Notes: a model not told the origin generated them from the sequence alone. A DNA stretch of 64,000 nt from Asticcacaulis sp. ZE23SCel15 (GCF_030505395.1 NZ_CP130044.1:1039001-1103000); one strand, 5' to 3'. Shown: positions 35,636 to 45,222, counted from the first letter of the stretch. Numbers and translations are program-made.

Positions 35636-37057
35636 ATGACCTTTGCGACCAAAGATATTTTACGGCTGCCGCAACAGGCGCTTGAGCTACAGGATAAACT
35701 TGCCCGCCACGATACGGGTGAGCGCGTTAAACTTGACCGGCTGGACGGCATCATTGCCGCCGCATTAGGGGCCTGCGGTCTGATGACGTCGCTGTGGGGC
35801 TTCAATCAGCTTGGGATGACCCTCGAAGACACCCGTGGACTTGATCTGTGGTTTCAGGGCGATATCTACCGGGTCACTCAGAACATGACCGATGCCGACA
35901 GCGATCATTACCGCACCACGGTCCACCCGGCGGCCTCGATCCTGATTTCGCCCTTTGGCATTATTCTCACCAAGCTGGGCATGGCGCCCTATGAGGCGGC
36001 CAGAAATATTATCCTGCTGTTTTCGGCCTTAAGCCTTGGGCTGATGTATGCCGCCCTGCGGTTGCTGGCTATGCCCAAGGTGGTGTCGGCTTTGTTTGTC
36101 GGCGTCATGGCCTCCAGCGGCACTTTCCTGCACTGGAACAGCGTCATTGAGCAGAGCCTGCCGTCGCAGATAACCATCATTCTGGCGCTGGTCCTGCTGG
36201 CCTATGGCCGCACAAAATCGCATATCTGGTGGATACTGATGAGTGCGGGCACGCTCAGCATCACGATCACAAGCTGGATGTTCGGGCTGATCGCGACCCT
36301 GGCGCGTTGGCCGATGCGGCCTGATGGCGAAGCGGCCCCGCATGGCAAGTTCTCCCTAAAGGCTTTTGTTGGCTATTGGATGAAATCGCCCGTGATCCGT
36401 ATCTCAGCCATAGCGCTGGGGATTATTTTTGTGCTGGCGGTGGTGCAGTTTTTCACCTTTAACGAGGCCGGGCTGTTCTTTGATCCGCGCATTGTGAAAA
36501 CCGAAGCCTATTTCGTGCAGCCGGTCGCAGGCGCCGCCGGCCGGCCGGGCTGGACGCCGTGGGAAAACCTTCAGTCGCTCTATATCACCACCCAGATTTC
36601 GCCGGCCCCCTATCTGCAGGTCATGGAGGTCTCGCAGTGGGTCAACAAAGAATATTACATCATCAATAATCAACATTCGGGCTTTAGCCACACCGTACCG
36701 GGCATAGCCGCGACCGTGGCGTGGGTCGTCCTTCTGGGGCTCGGCATCTGGGGGGCGATTGTCCATCAGCGCCTGCGTCCGGTAGCGATTGCGGTGGCCC
36801 TGATGATTGTGGCCGAAGGTGTACTGCATGTGCTGTACGGTGAACTGACGTTTCTTTATGCGCCCTATGTCTTGCCGCCGCTGATCATGCTGGCGGCCTT
36901 ATCGTGGTTCAGCCCGCACCGGCTTAAGGCGCTGGCCCTGGCGGCGGTGGTCATGGTGTGCGGCGGCATTAACAATGTCGGTCAATTCACCGCGGCGGTC
37001 GATATCGCCAAGCAAACCGTGGCGGGTAACCCCCCAAAGATCGACCCGCCTTACTAA
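35636..37057 (+). CDS. GT-C-like polytopic membrane protein
   Basis: 474 residues with about ten hydrophobic segments. After the first (IIAAALGACGLMTSLWGFNQ) comes an acidic periplasmic loop, LEDTRGLDLWFQGDIYRVTQ, and YRTTVHPAAS. That layout is like GT-C glycosyltransferases, which use polyprenyl-phosphate sugars, but no exact family is recognised. The frame is open to 35459, yet that part is AT-rich and unlike the rest, so the ATG at 35636 is preferred. It converges on the glycan operon with only 24 nt between stops and differs in sequence from the other GT-C-like protein at 40062. Confidence 0.65.
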   Translation: MTFATKDILRLPQQALELQDKLARHDTGERVKLDRLDGIIAAALGACGLMTSLWGFNQLGMTLEDTRGLDLWFQGDIYRVTQNMTDADSDHYRTTVHPAASILISPFGIILTKLGMAPYEAARNIILLFSALSLGLMYAALRLLAMPKVVSALFVGVMASSGTFLHWNSVIEQSLPSQITIILALVLLAYGRTKSHIWWILMSAGTLSITITSWMFGLIATLARWPMRPDGEAAPHGKFSLKAFVGYWMKSPVIRISAIALGIIFVLAVVQFFTFNEAGLFFDPRIVKTEAYFVQPVAGAAGRPGWTPWENLQSLYITTQISPAPYLQVMEVSQWVNKEYYIINNQHSGFSHTVPGIAATVAWVVLLGLGIWGAIVHQRLRPVAIAVALMIVAEGVLHVLYGELTFLYAPYVLPPLIMLAALSWFSPHRLKALALAAVVMVCGGINNVGQFTAAVDIAKQTVAGNPPKIDPPY

Positions 37058-37081
37058 AGATATTATGTTGCGGGATGTGCT

Positions 37082-38695
37082 TTAAGCCAGCGCTTCGTGC
37101 ATGATGCGTGTGGCGTTGGCCATCAGGGTAAAGGTCAGGTTCTTGGCGGGCAGGGACGTAAAGGTCGAACCGTCCGCCACGATCAGGTTCTCAAACGGCC
37201 GCAACCGCCCGGCGCGATCAGTCGTGAAATCGCCGCCGTCACTCAGCATCGGCATCACACCGGCATAGTGAACGCTGGCCCCCATTGGGCGCAGACGCGT
37301 CATCGGCGGTGGCGCAAAGCAGCCCATATCCATCAGGAAGTTGCGGAACTTTGGCACCACCCGCTTGATGCGGTCGGCTTCATCCGCCGACGGCGTATAG
37401 TTGATCACCAGACGGTGCTTGCCATCTTTACCCGGCTCCAGCGACACAGTGTTGTCTGCGCGACGGGTATCAGCGAAGTTGATGTTGACCAGCCCGAGCG
37501 CGCCGTGAATATTTCGGAAAATCCCCGTGGCGGTCCGCATCCCGACGGGCAGAGACTGCGCCACCGGATGGATCAGGGCGGTGGTCAGTGTCGTCATCAG
37601 GCCATGCACATAGTCATGGGGATGATCCATCGGCGCGCCGATGGCGAGCTGATTATACTGATAGCTGTTGTCATCAAAGGGTGAGCCGACCCGCGCCAGA
37701 TTGATAAATGGCATCAGCACCTGACGATTATCCATTAGGCCGGACAGAGCCACGTCCTGCCCCGTGTGATGCAGGGATTGCAACAGGATGCGCGCACTGC
37801 CGATCGTGCCCGCCGCCAGCACCAGAGTCTCAACGGGCAGGGTAATGGCTTCACCATCCTCAAGGCGATGGGCGATGATCTGTTTCACTCGCCCGCCATC
37901 ATCAAATTCAAACCGGTCTACACGCACACCGGGCACATAGCTAAACCCCGGCTGACGGCGCAGATGCTCCAGCGTGACCGACGGCGTGTAGATCGACTGG
38001 GTCGGACACCCCCACAGGCAGCGGCCGCAGCGCGAACAGGCGGGACGGCCGTCATGATCCTGAGACAGGGAGGCGATGCGCGCGCGGCCCAGATACATAT
38101 TATGCTTGGCGGTCAGTTTGGCGCGTTTGGCTGAATAGGTCGCCAACAAATGTTGCGAGTGCTCATCCATCGGGATCGGCGTTTGCAAGGCTTCGTGCGT
38201 CGGCATGAAGGCCGACAGGTCATCATCGGTGACCCCGCTGACGCCGATGCGGCGCGCGACCTCACTGTAGGCCGGTTCCATATCTGACCAGCCAATGGGG
38301 AATGCCTCAAGCTCACCGTCCGTGAACGGATAGGACCCGGCTGTCCATGCCTGAGCCAGACCGCCGCCCGCATATGACGACAACGGCGCAATCCCCGCGA
38401 CCTTTTGCTCCGCGCCGATGACATCACGCAGGACATATTCTTTTGACGGCGGAAAGCCGTAATATTCACTGCCGTTTGAGGGCAGTATCAGGGATGAGTA
38501 GTCCTCACCCAGAAAATAGGCCACCGGATCTTCGAGGTCGGTTTTCAGGCCATTGAGCGACGCGCCGGGCAGTGCCGGTTCAGGGCCGGTGACGCCGATG
38601 TCGATCAGAGTAACGGCGCGACCTTTTTCAAGCGCGGTCTGGGTAGCATGAACGGCAGAGGCACCGCCGCCGATGATGACGAGGTTATCGCTCAT
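37082..38695 (-). CDS. GMC-type FAD oxidoreductase with a ferredoxin-like [4Fe-4S] motif
   Basis: 537 residues. An FAD-binding Rossmann fold opens the protein (NLVIIGGGASAVHATQ), and the GMC C-terminal domain ends with FENLIVADGSTFTSLPAKN and ANATRIMHE. Between them is C220-x2-C223-x2-C226-x3-C230-P (CSRCGRCLWGCP), exactly a ferredoxin [4Fe-4S] motif, which is not part of ordinary GMC enzymes. Electrons may thus leave through an iron-sulfur centre rather than to oxygen. It overlaps the upstream SDR gene by four bases. The likely substrate is a sugar or sugar-lipid hydroxyl; that is inference. Confidence 0.8.
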   Translation of the reverse strand: MSDNLVIIGGGASAVHATQTALEKGRAVTLIDIGVTGPEPALPGASLNGLKTDLEDPVAYFLGEDYSSLILPSNGSEYYGFPPSKEYVLRDVIGAEQKVAGIAPLSSYAGGGLAQAWTAGSYPFTDGELEAFPIGWSDMEPAYSEVARRIGVSGVTDDDLSAFMPTHEALQTPIPMDEHSQHLLATYSAKRAKLTAKHNMYLGRARIASLSQDHDGRPACSRCGRCLWGCPTQSIYTPSVTLEHLRRQPGFSYVPGVRVDRFEFDDGGRVKQIIAHRLEDGEAITLPVETLVLAAGTIGSARILLQSLHHTGQDVALSGLMDNRQVLMPFINLARVGSPFDDNSYQYNQLAIGAPMDHPHDYVHGLMTTLTTALIHPVAQSLPVGMRTATGIFRNIHGALGLVNINFADTRRADNTVSLEPGKDGKHRLVINYTPSADEADRIKRVVPKFRNFLMDMGCFAPPPMTRLRPMGASVHYAGVMPMLSDGGDFTTDRAGRLRPFENLIVADGSTFTSLPAKNLTFTLMANATRIMHEALA

Positions 38696-40029
38696 GACCG
38701 GTCTCCCTTAGCCTTTCGGCCCAAAATCAGCTTGGCCGGTATGAAGATCAGCGCGCCCAGTACCACCCCAAAAGCCGCTTCGATCCCGCGCAGAACCATG
38801 AAGGGCCAGGCCATGCCCTTGGGGTCAGGCGCATCCAGTTCGTGAAAACTGGGCGGAGCCGATTCCAGCAGGGCCATGGTCAGAACCAGCTTGGCGCGCA
38901 CGACCGATTGCCGCCCCAGCAGGCCGGTGAAGCTGTCGGTCAGCCACACCCCAAACGCGCCGGAGCGGGCAATCTTGAGCAGCAGGCCCTCAAAAGGATC
39001 AATGGGCTCAAGGGAATGGCGGCGATGGAAGTCGATATATTTACCTTCCTGATAGGCCGTGCCACCCGTCCGGGTCAGGTGGCGCGCGAACAGGTAAAAC
39101 TCCTTGCCCAGTGCGGAATCGGAAATTGTATGGGCACCGGCAGGCGGGACGATCCGCGCATCCAAGACTTGAGGTACTGGCAGGTATTTGGCCATCAGCG
39201 GATGCGGGCTGGCTACCGCATCATTGGCAAAGGCGGCCAACTGACCACTGGTGAAGGGCAGGAATTTGAATAACAGTCCCTCAACCGCCGCCAGCGATGC
39301 GCGCATGAACGGCAGCGGCAGATGCACAAATTGCGCGGGCTTATCGGCACCATTAAGTGCGCGCAGTTTGGTCAGCAGGCCATGCATATCAAAGGTTTCC
39401 GCACCCCCGACTTCGATGGTGGCACCCTTGGCGTCGTCTGCGAAAGCCAGTGCTGACAACAGGCTGGCCACGTCGTCTGACGTCACCGGCTGAACCCGGC
39501 TAAGGCCATCGCCAAACACGGGGGTTACCGGCAGGCCCGCCAGTTTCGACAGATTGGCCTGAACGGCTGAATCCGGGCCGAAGATCATGGTTGGCCGTAT
39601 GATGGTCCAGCTCAGTGGCGCGGCTGATACCACCGCTTCGGCGGCATTGCGTGAGTTGGCGTAGACATAGTGCTTACGGTCGGTGAACTTGGCGGCAATG
39701 CTGGAGATATAGATGAAGCGCGTCACCCCGGCGGTGACCGCCGCGTTAAGGAGGGTACGTGTGGCCTCGACATTTTCACGCATATAGTCGGCGGGGCGGG
39801 CCTTACCGGCAAGGCCTGCACAGTCGATGACGATCTCATAGCCATTAAGCGCATGGGCATAGTTTTGGGGTTCCAGCAAGTCTGACCTGATCCAGACCAC
39901 GCCCTTGGGGGCGTCCTGCGGGCGGACATTGCGATCAATGCCAAGCACCACATGACCGGCGTTTGCCAATAAGGCGCACAACCGGCTGCCAACCTGACCC
40001 GCCGCACCTGCGACCACAATTTTACGCAC
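38692..40029 (-). CDS. Atypical NAD(P)-dependent epimerase/dehydratase with C-terminal extension
   Basis: 445 residues. The first 300 are an extended SDR: GAAGQVGSR (8-16) for the dinucleotide, D-C-A-G-L-A at 69-74, and IYISSIAA at 106-113. The catalytic Tyr-x3-Lys is replaced by Y123-ANS-R127, and IIRPTMIFGPD follows as usual. The remainder contains a domain with GGTAYQEGKYIDFHRRH and a hydrophobic segment near the end (AAFGVVLGALIFIPAKLILG), so it may sit at the membrane. It is coupled to the GMC-type gene. The two may oxidise and re-reduce one hydroxyl to invert it, though this is only a proposal. Confidence 0.75.
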   Translation of the reverse strand: MRKIVVAGAAGQVGSRLCALLANAGHVVLGIDRNVRPQDAPKGVVWIRSDLLEPQNYAHALNGYEIVIDCAGLAGKARPADYMRENVEATRTLLNAAVTAGVTRFIYISSIAAKFTDRKHYVYANSRNAAEAVVSAAPLSWTIIRPTMIFGPDSAVQANLSKLAGLPVTPVFGDGLSRVQPVTSDDVASLLSALAFADDAKGATIEVGGAETFDMHGLLTKLRALNGADKPAQFVHLPLPFMRASLAAVEGLLFKFLPFTSGQLAAFANDAVASPHPLMAKYLPVPQVLDARIVPPAGAHTISDSALGKEFYLFARHLTRTGGTAYQEGKYIDFHRRHSLEPIDPFEGLLLKIARSGAFGVWLTDSFTGLLGRQSVVRAKLVLTMALLESAPPSFHELDAPDPKGMAWPFMVLRGIEAAFGVVLGALIFIPAKLILGRKAKGDRS

Positions 40030-40061
40030 CTTGAAACGCCTCTTTCAAAATCAGACTAGAG

Positions 40062-41771
40062 CTACCAAATCGGCAGCGGTGAAATATAGGTGAAGTTTTG
40101 CATGGTCAAAATCACACGATAGAAATTCCACAGGATGGTCACGACCATAAAGGCAGTAAATGCTTGCTGCCAGCGACCTTTGAGCGACGCCCAGTAAACG
40201 GCGGTCAGCATCACAAGTGCCGGGACAAAGTGGGCAAAATGCTTGGTCTGACGCCAGTCAACCAAACTAAAGCCAATCGCGCCAATCGCAAACCACAGCA
40301 CCAGAAAGCCCACGCCCTGACGGATGCGACGCCCGCCGTAGATCAGCGCCAGACCAAAGGCAATCATGGTCAGCCAGCCATAGTGGGTGATGAACTGCAT
40401 CCACAGTTCACCGGCAGACGGATAGACCCAGTCACTGACCACCTGATCTTCCGCCGCTTTGAGCCGTCCGATCAGGTGATCATAGATATGTTCTTCGTAA
40501 AATTCGTTCGGATCGACGCTAAAGCCATAGGCGATGAACGCCATCCACCCGGCCAGAAAGCCGAAACAGATGCCAAGCCCGGCCCGCACGTCTGTGCGCG
40601 GCATAACCTTTTGCCATGCGCCCTTGATGCCCCCGACGAACAGGTCTTTGAGGCCGCCGTCCATCAGGAAACGCAAACCGACATGCACCGGCACGGCCAT
40701 GGGCAAAAGCGCGCCCTTCTGGTCGGAGATTGACGACATAAACGACGCCCAGAAACCCCGGCGGCGATCGCTGTCGACCGGATCGTCCACATTCGGGCCG
40801 TGGGTGAACAGGCCGGTGGCGCGCAGGTAAAAATAGGCGCTGCACACCAGCCAGAAGTTACTGATGGCCATATAGCCGCCGTAGCTAGAGCGGACATAGA
40901 TTTCCGGGAAGGTCGCGTAAAATACCCCGGCGCCGGCTGCGGCAATCAGCGATCCCGACAGGCGATGGACCAGAAACCCAAGCGGAAAGATAATCAGGAA
41001 GCTGAGGAAAATATTGGGGGTACGGGTCGCCAGCAATAGAGGCGTCGAATTGAACTGCACAAACGACTGATCCCAAGCCGCCTTACGATCAAAAGCCGGG
41101 TCTTTGGCGGCAACGGATGCGTCATAATAATATTTGAAGCCGTCGATCTGGTCTTCAAACAAAGCCCCTTCGCCGATCCAGAAATGCAGCATCAGCGGGT
41201 GGGCGAGATAGAACCGTGTGCCGCGATTGGTGACCATGTTGGGCGTGCCGTCATTGATCATGCCATAGGCGGTCGCCTGCAGCTCCATGTCCTGATCTTC
41301 GAGCTGCGGCACGAACTTGGTCGCCCCCATGAACGATTGCAGGTAAAACAGAGCCGCCACCGTCAGCAGAACAGCCGGCAAGGGCTTGACGATCTCGGTC
41401 AGGTCGAACCAGTCGCGCTTAGTGCCGAACCACAGGCCCGCATTGACGATGACGGCAAGGCCGACCACGAACGCGATGCGGCTGGTCGGGCCCGGCAGAG
41501 GCATGAGCGCAAGCCACACGGCTGCCGATGCCAGAATGGAAATGATGACCACCCGAAACAGCAGGACCACAAAGTCACGCCCGCGCATGTCCGACCAGGC
41601 CAGGCCCGGCAGGATCATCATCATCAGACCCGCAAAAAACGGCTGCAAAACCTCCGGCAATACTTTCAGGCTAAAAAGGCCAAAGACCAGCGGTAGGTTG
41701 AACGCCAGTATGCGGATAATCAGGGCGGTCGGCGTTGGTTTCGACGTCGCAGGGGTCAGGTCAGAGGTCAC
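40062..41771 (-). CDS. Large GT-C-like membrane glycosyltransferase
   Basis: 569 residues with about twelve membrane segments. After an early group of helices, a periplasmic loop has QLEDQDMELQATAYGMINDG and THE-like TRFYLAHPLMLHFW, reminiscent of the acidic catalytic motif of GT-C transferases. The C-terminal part has helices with VDWRQTKHFAHFVPALVMLT. It begins 3 nt after the GT2 gene and ends 32 nt before the SDR gene, so it belongs to the operon. It probably moves a polyprenyl-linked sugar onto a surface glycan. Specificity unknown. Confidence 0.7.
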   Translation of the reverse strand: MTSDLTPATSKPTPTALIIRILAFNLPLVFGLFSLKVLPEVLQPFFAGLMMMILPGLAWSDMRGRDFVVLLFRVVIISILASAAVWLALMPLPGPTSRIAFVVGLAVIVNAGLWFGTKRDWFDLTEIVKPLPAVLLTVAALFYLQSFMGATKFVPQLEDQDMELQATAYGMINDGTPNMVTNRGTRFYLAHPLMLHFWIGEGALFEDQIDGFKYYYDASVAAKDPAFDRKAAWDQSFVQFNSTPLLLATRTPNIFLSFLIIFPLGFLVHRLSGSLIAAAGAGVFYATFPEIYVRSSYGGYMAISNFWLVCSAYFYLRATGLFTHGPNVDDPVDSDRRRGFWASFMSSISDQKGALLPMAVPVHVGLRFLMDGGLKDLFVGGIKGAWQKVMPRTDVRAGLGICFGFLAGWMAFIAYGFSVDPNEFYEEHIYDHLIGRLKAAEDQVVSDWVYPSAGELWMQFITHYGWLTMIAFGLALIYGGRRIRQGVGFLVLWFAIGAIGFSLVDWRQTKHFAHFVPALVMLTAVYWASLKGRWQQAFTAFMVVTILWNFYRVILTMQNFTYISPLPIW

Positions 41772-41774
41772 AGT

Positions 41775-42779
41775 CTATCTCCGGCCGTGTTCGGCAAAGG
41801 CTGCCATCGGGGCAGGCGTTTCAAGGTGGGCATGGGTCGTCTCAGCGGAACTTGCCACTTCCTGCACGATATAGACCGGGCGCGGCTTGATCTCATTAAA
41901 GATGCGGCCAAGATATTCGCCCAGAATCCCGATGCAGATTAACTGCACCCCGCCTAAGAACAGCATGGCGACCATCATGGTGGCCCAGCCTTCGACCGTG
42001 ATGCCAAAAGCCCACTGCACGAACACTGACGCCAGATAAAGGAACGCCAGAGCGGACGCGCCGTAACCCATCCAGGTGGCTACTTTCAGCGGTGTATTGG
42101 AAAACGAGGTGATGCCGTCGAAGGCAAATTTCAGCATTTTCTTGAGCGGGTACTTGGTTTCCCCGGCAAAGCGTTCATCGCGGTCATAGAGCACGAAGGT
42201 CTGCGGAAAACCGACCCAGCTCACCAACCCGCGAATGAAGCGGTCCTTTTCGCGCATGGCCCGCAACTCATTGGCCACGCGTGCGGAAATCAGGCGGAAG
42301 TCCCCGACGTCTTGGGGGATATCGATATTGGAAAGCGAGCGCAGCAGGCGGTAAAACATCGCCGCCGTCCATAGCTTGAACTTGGTTTCACCTTCGCGGC
42401 GGGCGCGCTTGGCATAGACCACATCAAAGCCATCACGCCATTTTGTGACCATCTCATGGATCAGTTCAGGCGGGTCCTGCAGGTCGGCATCGATGAAGAC
42501 AATGGCGTCGCCGCATGCGTGATCAAGGCCAGCGGTAATCGCGATCTGGTGGCCGAAATTACGCGAAAACTTGACGACCTTGACGCGCGGATTGGTAGCG
42601 GCAAATTCGCTCATGATCCGAAAGCTGTCGTCGCGACTGCCGTCATCGACATAGATCATTTCATAGTCGAGCCCATCGAGGCTTTCCATGACGGCCTGAG
42701 CCCGCGCATGAAACGCCTGAATACCTTCCGCTTCGTTATAGGCGGGGGTCACCAGAGACAGCAAAGGTTTGCGCGTCAT
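41775..42779 (-). CDS. GtrB/ArnC-type polyprenyl-phosphate glycosyltransferase (GT2)
   Basis: Transfers a sugar from a nucleotide donor to undecaprenyl phosphate on the cytoplasmic face. The 334 residues have the GT2 fold (LLSLVTPAYNEAEGIQAFHA, YVDDGSRDDS, VFIDADLQDPPEL with the DAD motif). Two C-terminal membrane helices follow near residues 230 and 265, as in GtrB, and a GEYLGRIFNEIKPRP end. The ATG at 42779 has GGAG 8 nt upstream, better than the open frame to 42833. With GtrA at 34864 it makes a flippase/transferase pair for glycan modification. Confidence 0.9.
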   Translation of the reverse strand: MTRKPLLSLVTPAYNEAEGIQAFHARAQAVMESLDGLDYEMIYVDDGSRDDSFRIMSEFAATNPRVKVVKFSRNFGHQIAITAGLDHACGDAIVFIDADLQDPPELIHEMVTKWRDGFDVVYAKRARREGETKFKLWTAAMFYRLLRSLSNIDIPQDVGDFRLISARVANELRAMREKDRFIRGLVSWVGFPQTFVLYDRDERFAGETKYPLKKMLKFAFDGITSFSNTPLKVATWMGYGASALAFLYLASVFVQWAFGITVEGWATMMVAMLFLGGVQLICIGILGEYLGRIFNEIKPRPVYIVQEVASSAETTHAHLETPAPMAAFAEHGRR

Positions 42780-42909
42780 GTCACTTGCTCCGTATTGGGT
42801 TGCGGCCATGACGCGGTGCAACACCTGTGCCATATGAACCTTTGAAGATCAGGCAAAAACCTGATCCAACCTCACGCCACTCAAACTCATAAAGCCTTGA
42901 ATACTAAAC

Positions 42910-43659
42910 TTAAGTACTAATGCCGCCGTCAATGATCAGGGTCTGACCCGTGATCATGCGCGCCCCGTCGCTCAGGAAAAAGCGCACGGCATTTAAGATA
43001 TCATCCTCATCGGCCAGCCGACCGAGCGGGGTGCGCCCGACAATCTGCTTGAGCTGAGACGGGGACAGGGTCGATGACATTTCGGTCGCGACATAGCCGG
43101 GAGCGACGCTATTGACCGTGATTTGACGCCGGCCCAGTTCACGGGCAAGCGCGCGACTGAACCCATCCACGCCGGCCTTTGACGCCGAATAGGCCGACAG
43201 GCCGTTATAGCCGCGCGTGCCGATGATCGACGAAATATTGATGATCCGGCCACCCTGGTTCTCTGATGGCTTTTGCGCCAGCATGACCTTGGAGGCGGCG
43301 CGCGCCATCTGAATGGTGCCGAGCAGATTGATCTTTATGATGCGCTCGCTCTCGACATTCGGAAAGGACGCCAAAATCCCGGCCTGCGCGACACCGGCAT
43401 TGTTGACCAGACCCCACAGGCCATCTTCACCCGCCCAGGCGACGGCGGCTTCTACGAAGGCATCAACCTGATCGGCTTCACCGACTTCGCACGCCTGCCA
43501 GAAAAAGTAGGGGCCATATTCGGGATGGGCCTCAAGGCGGGCAATATTGTCGGTTTTCTTGCGGCTACAGGTCGAGACGCGATAACCGTCAGCCAGCAGA
43601 CCTTCGATCATCACAGCGCCCAGACCGCGGCTGCCACCGGTGACAATAACGTGACGCAT
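42910..43659 (-). CDS. FabG-like short-chain dehydrogenase/reductase
   Basis: 249 residues of classical SDR type: TGGSRGLGA (7-15), NNAGVAQAG, catalytic Ser in IINISSIIG and Tyr-x3-Lys in AYSASKAG, and GQTLIIDGG at the end. It resembles 3-oxoacyl-ACP reductases. It begins 3 nt after the AMP-dependent ligase gene and lies in line with the acyl carrier protein, so reducing an ACP-bound 3-keto acyl group is a sensible role. Substrate not shown by sequence. Confidence 0.85.
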   Translation of the reverse strand: MRHVIVTGGSRGLGAVMIEGLLADGYRVSTCSRKKTDNIARLEAHPEYGPYFFWQACEVGEADQVDAFVEAAVAWAGEDGLWGLVNNAGVAQAGILASFPNVESERIIKINLLGTIQMARAASKVMLAQKPSENQGGRIINISSIIGTRGYNGLSAYSASKAGVDGFSRALARELGRRQITVNSVAPGYVATEMSSTLSPSQLKQIVGRTPLGRLADEDDILNAVRFFLSDGARMITGQTLIIDGGIST

Positions 43660-43661
43660 AA

Positions 43662-44954
43662 CTATCCCTTTTTATTGGCAGCCGAGACCGCAATCTTATC
43701 GACAAAATTAAGTGATCTGGGCACCGAATAGGCGGGCAGGGCTTCGCGGCAGGCGGTCAGTATCGCCTTACGCGCAGCCTTTTCATCTGTTCCGGCTTCG
43801 AGCACTACATCGGCGGCGACCAGCGCACCGGTGACCGGATTGGGCTGGCCATAGACGCGGGCCTCAACCACCCCGTCCTGTTTCAGGATCAGGGCTTCGA
43901 CGGGCAGAGGATAGACTTTTGAGCCGCCGACATTGATGGTGTTGTCATCGCGGCCCAGTACCTTGACGCGGTCGCCAGCCACTTCGACCAGATCGGCCGT
44001 GGCCAGCCAGCCATCATCCAGCAGCGGCTGCGACGCCGCCGCCAGATAACCGCTCATCATGTGAGGGGTTTTGATCTGCAGGAAGCCGTCCTTGATGCGA
44101 AGGGCCACACCGGACGGGGCGGCCTCCAACCATGACGCCGGAAAGCCCTCAAGCCCGTCATGAACCGCATAGACCACGCCTGCTTCGGTCGAGGCATAGG
44201 TGTGGGTGACGCGGGTGTCGGGGAAGGCTTTGCGGATACGGTCAAGCGTGGGCTGATCGGCCGCTTCGCCGCCCAGAGTGATTTGCGCAAGGCTCAATTG
44301 CGTCGGATCGGCGACCATCAGGAATGACCGCCAGAAGGTCGGTGTGCCGGAAATATGGGTGCCGTTCCAGTGGCGACTGACTTGATAGAATCCGCCGATG
44401 GTGCGCTCAGCGGGCGTAATCAGAAGCCCGCCCCACAGGGCCGCCGTTAAGCTGACCTGAATGCCGGCAAAGCCGGTCGGCTGATAGGTCAGCACCCAGC
44501 GCCCGCCCTGATCGGGACGGCGCTTGACGCCAGCCTTGGCCTTGGCCAGCAGGCTTTCAAGGGAGTGGCCTGCGACCTTGGGCATGCCGGTCGTGCCCGA
44601 GGTCATCATATAGATGCGGCCGTCTGCGGGGGTCTGGGTCGTTGAGCGCCAGTCGTGCTCACCATTCAGCACCAGCCCAATCCCGTGTTCAGCACAAATG
44701 GCCTCAATGCGGTCTTGCGCAATCGTGGTGTGGGCGATGAACAGATCCGCCCCCGCCCGATCACAGGCATCGATCGCTTCAAGGATCAGAGCGGAATTGT
44801 CACTGCGTACCAGCACACGGGAAACCCCGCGCTCTGATATGGCCGATGACAGGTCATCGGCGCGTGCCCGGATATCGCCGCGGGTGAACAGGGCTTCGCC
44901 CCGCGCCACCAGCGGCGTGTTATCTCCGGGTGTAAGATCCAGCCCCATCCGCAT
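43662..44954 (-). CDS. AMP-dependent acyl/amino-acid ligase (DltA-like context)
   Basis: 430 residues of the adenylate-forming family: P-loop MTSGTTGMPK (A3 motif), THTYASTEAGVVY (A5), DGWLATADLVEV (A7) and GRDDNTINVGGSKVYP (A8), with a C-terminal Lys in AANKKG. It is shorter than most, the N-terminal subdomain being reduced. It starts 5 nt after the acyl carrier protein gene and would load an acyl or amino acid onto it. The substrate pocket cannot be read reliably, so calling it DltA would be premature. Confidence 0.85.
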   Translation of the reverse strand: MRMGLDLTPGDNTPLVARGEALFTRGDIRARADDLSSAISERGVSRVLVRSDNSALILEAIDACDRAGADLFIAHTTIAQDRIEAICAEHGIGLVLNGEHDWRSTTQTPADGRIYMMTSGTTGMPKVAGHSLESLLAKAKAGVKRRPDQGGRWVLTYQPTGFAGIQVSLTAALWGGLLITPAERTIGGFYQVSRHWNGTHISGTPTFWRSFLMVADPTQLSLAQITLGGEAADQPTLDRIRKAFPDTRVTHTYASTEAGVVYAVHDGLEGFPASWLEAAPSGVALRIKDGFLQIKTPHMMSGYLAAASQPLLDDGWLATADLVEVAGDRVKVLGRDDNTINVGGSKVYPLPVEALILKQDGVVEARVYGQPNPVTGALVAADVVLEAGTDEKAARKAILTACREALPAYSVPRSLNFVDKIAVSAANKKG

Positions 44955-44958
44955 GCGA

Positions 44959-45204
44959 TTAACGCACGTAAAGCTTGGTCAGTTCACCGACCGTTTTGAA
45001 TTCGATAAAGCCCTTGGCGAACGGATCGAAACCGATCTTCTTTTCCAGTTCGGACACGAGCGTGGCCAGATCGAGAGAATCTATGCCCAGTTCATCACCA
45101 AGAACTTCGGTCTCAGGGGTGATTTCCGGCACATCAAGGCCCTTGTCATCCAGAGTTTGGCTGATGATCTCAACGATGGCGGCGTAGATTTGGTCTTCGG
45201 TCAT
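44959..45204 (-). CDS. Acyl carrier protein
   Basis: 81 residues with the phosphopantetheine attachment motif GIDSLDLATL, Ser43 being the modified residue, and the usual acidic helices. GGAG lies just before the ATG. It lies between an SGNH-fold gene (90 nt upstream) and the ligase (5 nt downstream). A separate fatty-acid ACP would normally sit with fab genes, so this is a dedicated carrier, like DltC. Confidence 0.92.
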   Translation of the reverse strand: MTEDQIYAAIVEIISQTLDDKGLDVPEITPETEVLGDELGIDSLDLATLVSELEKKIGFDPFAKGFIEFKTVGELTKLYVR

Positions 45205-45222
45205 TGGAGTTTCCTTTAGTTA

